A DNA stretch of 8,047 nt from DASPTB01 sp035623615 (GTDB lineage Bacteria > Actinomycetota > UBA4738), in assembly GCA_035623615.1 (NCBI GenBank), contig DASPTB010000287.1, positions 1 through 8,047 of the forward strand, in the 5' to 3' direction. The position numbers and the translations under genes are program-made. How positions within the stretch are numbered: the stretch's first letter is position 1; the number at the start of each line of letters is the position of its first letter. Of the stretch, positions 6,149 to 8,047 are shown piece after piece. The notes under the pieces are model-generated. The model did no database searches. It was not told the origin of the DNA and worked only from the letters and a program-made list of their open reading frames with translations.

Positions 6149-6973
6149 CTATGCGTCGCGCGGGTGCGCGACGTCCGGGCGGCGGTGCGACAGCGCCGGG
6201 AGGCGGCCGCGCACCCGCTCGATCGCCGCGAGATCCAGGTCGGCGAACGTCACGCCGACGCCGTCGGGCGCGGTGGCGATCACGGTTCCCCACGGATCCG
6301 CGACGAGCGAGCGCCCGTAACAGCGCCGGTTGTCCTCCGGCCGTCCCCAGGCGCCCCATTGCGCCGGCGCCACGACGAAGGCCTGGTTCTCGATGGCGCG
6401 CGCCCGAAGCAGGACCTCCCAGTGGTCGCGCCCGGTCTCGAGCGTGAAGGCGGCGGGAACGAACAGCAGGACGGCGCCGCGGCCGGCGAGCGCGCGATAC
6501 AGCTCGGGAAACCGTAGGTCGTAGCAGATGCTGAGGCCGATCACTCCGAACTCGGTGTCGACCGTCACGATGCGGTCTCCCGCCGCCACCGTCGCCGACT
6601 CGCGGATCGGCGGCTGGCCCGGGAGGTCGACGTCGAAGCGGTGGATCTTGCGATAGCTCGCCACGATCTCGCCGCGATGGTCCAGCAGCAGGCTGGTGTT
6701 GAACACGCCGCCGCCGTCCGCCTCCAGGAAGCTGCCGCCGAGGATCCACATTCCGTGGCGCGCGGCGATCTCGCGCAACCATTCGCTCGTGGGGCCGGGG
6801 ATGGGCTCGGCGACGTCGGCATGCCGTGAGGTCGGGCCGAGGTAGGTGAACAGCTCGGGGAGCCCCGCGAGTTCGGCGCCCCCCTCGGCGGCGGCGTCCA
6901 GGAGCTCTCCCGCGACCTTCCGGTTGGCCTCGGGGTCGTCGCCGGCGTTCACCTGACAGAGCGCGATGCGCAT
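6149..6973 (-). CDS. Nitrilase-superfamily amidase, Nit1/Nit2 (deaminated glutathione or omega-amidase) type
   Basis: This 274-residue carbon-nitrogen hydrolase has all three catalytic residues: Glu40 in GLPELF, Lys109 in YRKIHRFD and Cys150 in LSICYDLRFPE. The HWEVLLRARAIENQ helix (184-197) also matches. The CYDLRFPELYR and WEVLLRARAIENQ blocks are typical of the Nit1/Nit2 branch, which hydrolyses deaminated glutathione or alpha-keto-glutaramate and acts as metabolite repair in the cytoplasm. Length is normal for the branch. The exact amide is inferred. The ATG at 6973 has no ribosome site within 12 bases, but TAGTCT ends nine bases upstream. It is first in the minus-strand run leading to the membrane protein (80-base gap) and HIT genes, and it is divergent from the sigma factor gene. 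Confidence 0.93.
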   Translation of the reverse strand: MRIALCQVNAGDDPEANRKVAGELLDAAAEGGAELAGLPELFTYLGPTSRHADVAEPIPGPTSEWLREIAARHGMWILGGSFLEADGGGVFNTSLLLDHRGEIVASYRKIHRFDVDLPGQPPIRESATVAAGDRIVTVDTEFGVIGLSICYDLRFPELYRALAGRGAVLLFVPAAFTLETGRDHWEVLLRARAIENQAFVVAPAQWGAWGRPEDNRRCYGRSLVADPWGTVIATAPDGVGVTFADLDLAAIERVRGRLPALSHRRPDVAHPRDA

Positions 6974-6982
6974 AGTGTCGTC

Positions 6983-6988
6983 AGACTA
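6983..6988 (-). promoter_or_regulatory. TAGTCT: candidate leaderless -10 box for the nitrilase gene
   Basis: On the minus strand TAGTCT fits TANNNT and ends nine bases before the ATG at 6973, the same geometry as at 6078-6083. The only G-rich stretch (GGGGG) is 14 bases from the ATG, too far for a good ribosome site. No clear -35 box is seen. Confidence 0.42.
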
Positions 6989-7004
6989 CCCCCAGGCGTA
7001 AACG

Positions 7005-7040
7005 ATGACGGCCCCGGAGGCGTTCATGGGGGGACCATGA
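7005..7040 (+). CDS. Possible leader mini-ORF overlapping the sigma factor start
   Basis: An 11-codon frame (MTAPEAFMGGP) runs from ATG 7005 to TGA 7038-7040, with a second in-frame ATG at 7026. The second ATG has the best ribosome site nearby, GGAGG at 7016-7020 with five-base spacing, and would give a four-codon peptide. Its TGA overlaps the sigma factor ATG at 7037 (ATGA), a layout that suits re-initiation. It could be chance, since frames this short are common. Confidence 0.3.
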   Translation: MTAPEAFMGGP

Positions 7041-7630
7041 AGACATCGCCGACAACGCAGTCCTCACCAGGGCGCCCGAGTGTGCCCGGGTTGACCGTGC
7101 CGGAGAACGGTCGTGGTGGCCCCGATCCGGTGGCTCGGACGGTTCCCGCCTCGCCCGACCGGCCGATCTTCGACGTGTTCTTCGCCGACTGGCACCTGTC
7201 CCTGTACCGCGCGCTCTGGCTGGTCACGCGGAACCGGCACGAGGCGGAGGAGATCATGCAGGACGCGTTCGTGCGGGTCTGGGAGCGGTGGGAGCGCGTC
7301 CGCGCGATGGACCGCCCGGAGGCGTACCTGTTCCGCACCGCGATGAACCTGCATCGGAGCCGCGTTCGCCGGACCCTCACCGCGATCCGCCGGACGATCG
7401 GCGCACTGCCGGCCGACGACGCGATCGCGAACGTCGAGGAGCGCGACGCGATCGTGCGCGCGATGGGGCGGCTGACGCCGGCCCAGCGCGCCGCCGTCGT
7501 GCTCGTTGACCTCGTCGGGATGCCATCGGCGGAGGCGGCCGCCGCGCTGGGCGTGCGGCCGCCGACCGTCCGAGTGCTCGCGGCTCGTGGACGGGCACTC
7601 CTTCGAGAAGAGATGGGAGACGAACGATGA
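7037..7630 (+). CDS. ECF (sigma-70 group 4) RNA polymerase sigma factor
   Basis: This 197-residue sigma factor directs polymerase to a specific set of promoters. Region 2 covers about 46-110, with FFADWHLSLYRALWLVT, RHEAEEIMQDAFVRVWERW (68-86) for core binding and -10 recognition, and AYLFRTAMNLHRSRVRR (96-112). A linker with LPADDA follows, then region 4 (about 134-192), whose helix-turn-helix is SAEAAAALGVRPPTVRVLAARGRALL. The first 44 residues are Pro/Ser/Thr-rich and unlike the family, so the true start may be a later GTG or TTG (7082, 7091 or 7097). The ATG at 7037 has only GGGGGGA two bases away but overlaps a mini-ORF stop. The gene's TGA overlaps the next ATG (ATGA), so the partner membrane protein is probably co-translated and may control it. 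Confidence 0.92.
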   Translation: MKTSPTTQSSPGRPSVPGLTVPENGRGGPDPVARTVPASPDRPIFDVFFADWHLSLYRALWLVTRNRHEAEEIMQDAFVRVWERWERVRAMDRPEAYLFRTAMNLHRSRVRRTLTAIRRTIGALPADDAIANVEERDAIVRAMGRLTPAQRAAVVLVDLVGMPSAEAAAALGVRPPTVRVLAARGRALLREEMGDER

Positions 7631-8047
7631 ACGACCTTCGTGACGGACTCGGCCGGGCGGGACGTCAGGCGCCGCCGCTCGCCCCCGGGTCGTTCGAGCG
7701 GGTGTCGCGTGCCCGGACCCGCCGGGCACGCCGTGGGCGGGCGACCGCAGCCGCGGTGTCGCTCGCGGTCGCGGCCGTCGCGATCGGCGGTGCGGCGCTC
7801 GCCTTCCGGCCCCATTCACACCCCGGCGGCACGGGGAAGATCCACGCGGCCGCCGGCATGAACCTGTCGGTCGGCGCGGATCAGTACGCGTACGAGAAGA
7901 CGGTCACCTATTCGTACGGCCCCGAGGGGGACGGGCAGGGATGGCCGCTGTTCGTCGACAGGTTCACCGAGCAGACCTGGTACCGGGGCGACGGGTCGGG
8001 GCGCGACGCGACGGTCGACGCCAACGACTTCTTCACGGCCGCCGATC
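7627..8047 (+). CDS. Single-pass membrane protein paired with the ECF sigma factor (CU044_5270-like), 3' end beyond window
   Basis: 140 residues are visible from the ATG at 7627, with a GGGAG ribosome site seven bases upstream. The N-terminal part (1-38) is cytoplasmic and ends in a basic stretch (RARTRRARRGR, 28-38). One membrane helix covers about 39-60. The outer part then begins, including LSVGADQYAYEKTVTYSYG (80-98) and a TWYRGDGSGRDA block (117-128). This plan and the QY(A/L)Y and W...DGSGR elements recall CU044_5270-family proteins, which in actinobacteria often follow an ECF sigma gene. The ATGA overlap supports a functional pair. A role as anti-sigma or envelope sensor is inference: no classical zinc anti-sigma HxxxCxxC motif is seen in the part available. 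Confidence 0.85.
   Translation, partial: MNDLRDGLGRAGRQAPPLAPGSFERVSRARTRRARRGRATAAAVSLAVAAVAIGGAALAFRPHSHPGGTGKIHAAAGMNLSVGADQYAYEKTVTYSYGPEGDGQGWPLFVDRFTEQTWYRGDGSGRDATVDANDFFTAAD

Noticed and set aside
6953..6978. CTGACA and TAGTGT as a plus-strand promoter for the sigma factor
   Set aside because: The spacing is only 14 bases, too short for a normal promoter, and the boxes lie at the start of the nitrilase coding sequence.

Overview
The window is very GC-rich, with G/C dominating third codon positions, and most genes lie on the minus strand in short head-to-tail runs. Its left end carries a protein phosphatase and two FHA proteins beside a divergent tRNA-Leu(CAG). That is the fha/pstP end of the Ser/Thr-kinase and cell-wall locus known from actinobacteria, so the organism is very probably an actinobacterium. 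The short FhaA, the tRNA without an encoded CCA and the apparent leaderless promoters fit this. A deep-branching or uncultured lineage is possible, but the sequence does not settle it.

Layout. (A) 1-1870, minus: fhaA-like (DUF3662 plus FHA), fhaB/fipA-like (membrane anchor plus FHA) and a PP2C phosphatase cut by the left edge, with a 4-bp gap and an ATGA overlap. The rodA-pbpA-pknA-pknB genes would be expected beyond position 1. (B) 1871-2081: the fhaA promoter region with a perfect TATAAT, and the plus-strand tRNA-Leu(CAG). (C) 2110-4513, minus: a class I methyltransferase, a PobA-type flavin monooxygenase with an altered substrate pocket, and a small ABM-fold protein. Together they could modify an aromatic compound. 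(D) 4607-6973, minus: a HIT hydrolase, a secreted and membrane-anchored protein of unknown role, and a Nit1/Nit2-type amidase. Nit and HIT (Fhit) are fused in some animals, so their nearness here is notable. (E) 7037-8047, plus: an ECF sigma factor overlapping a single-pass membrane partner gene that runs off the right edge.

The genes fall into ordinary families and I see no phage, transposon, CRISPR or defence system. No stretch over 300 bases lacks a gene. The points most worth a second look are the PobA homologue with Met212 and Phe222, the TANNNT boxes placed 7-9 bases before start codons that lack a clear ribosome site, and a tiny leader ORF whose stop overlaps the sigma factor start.
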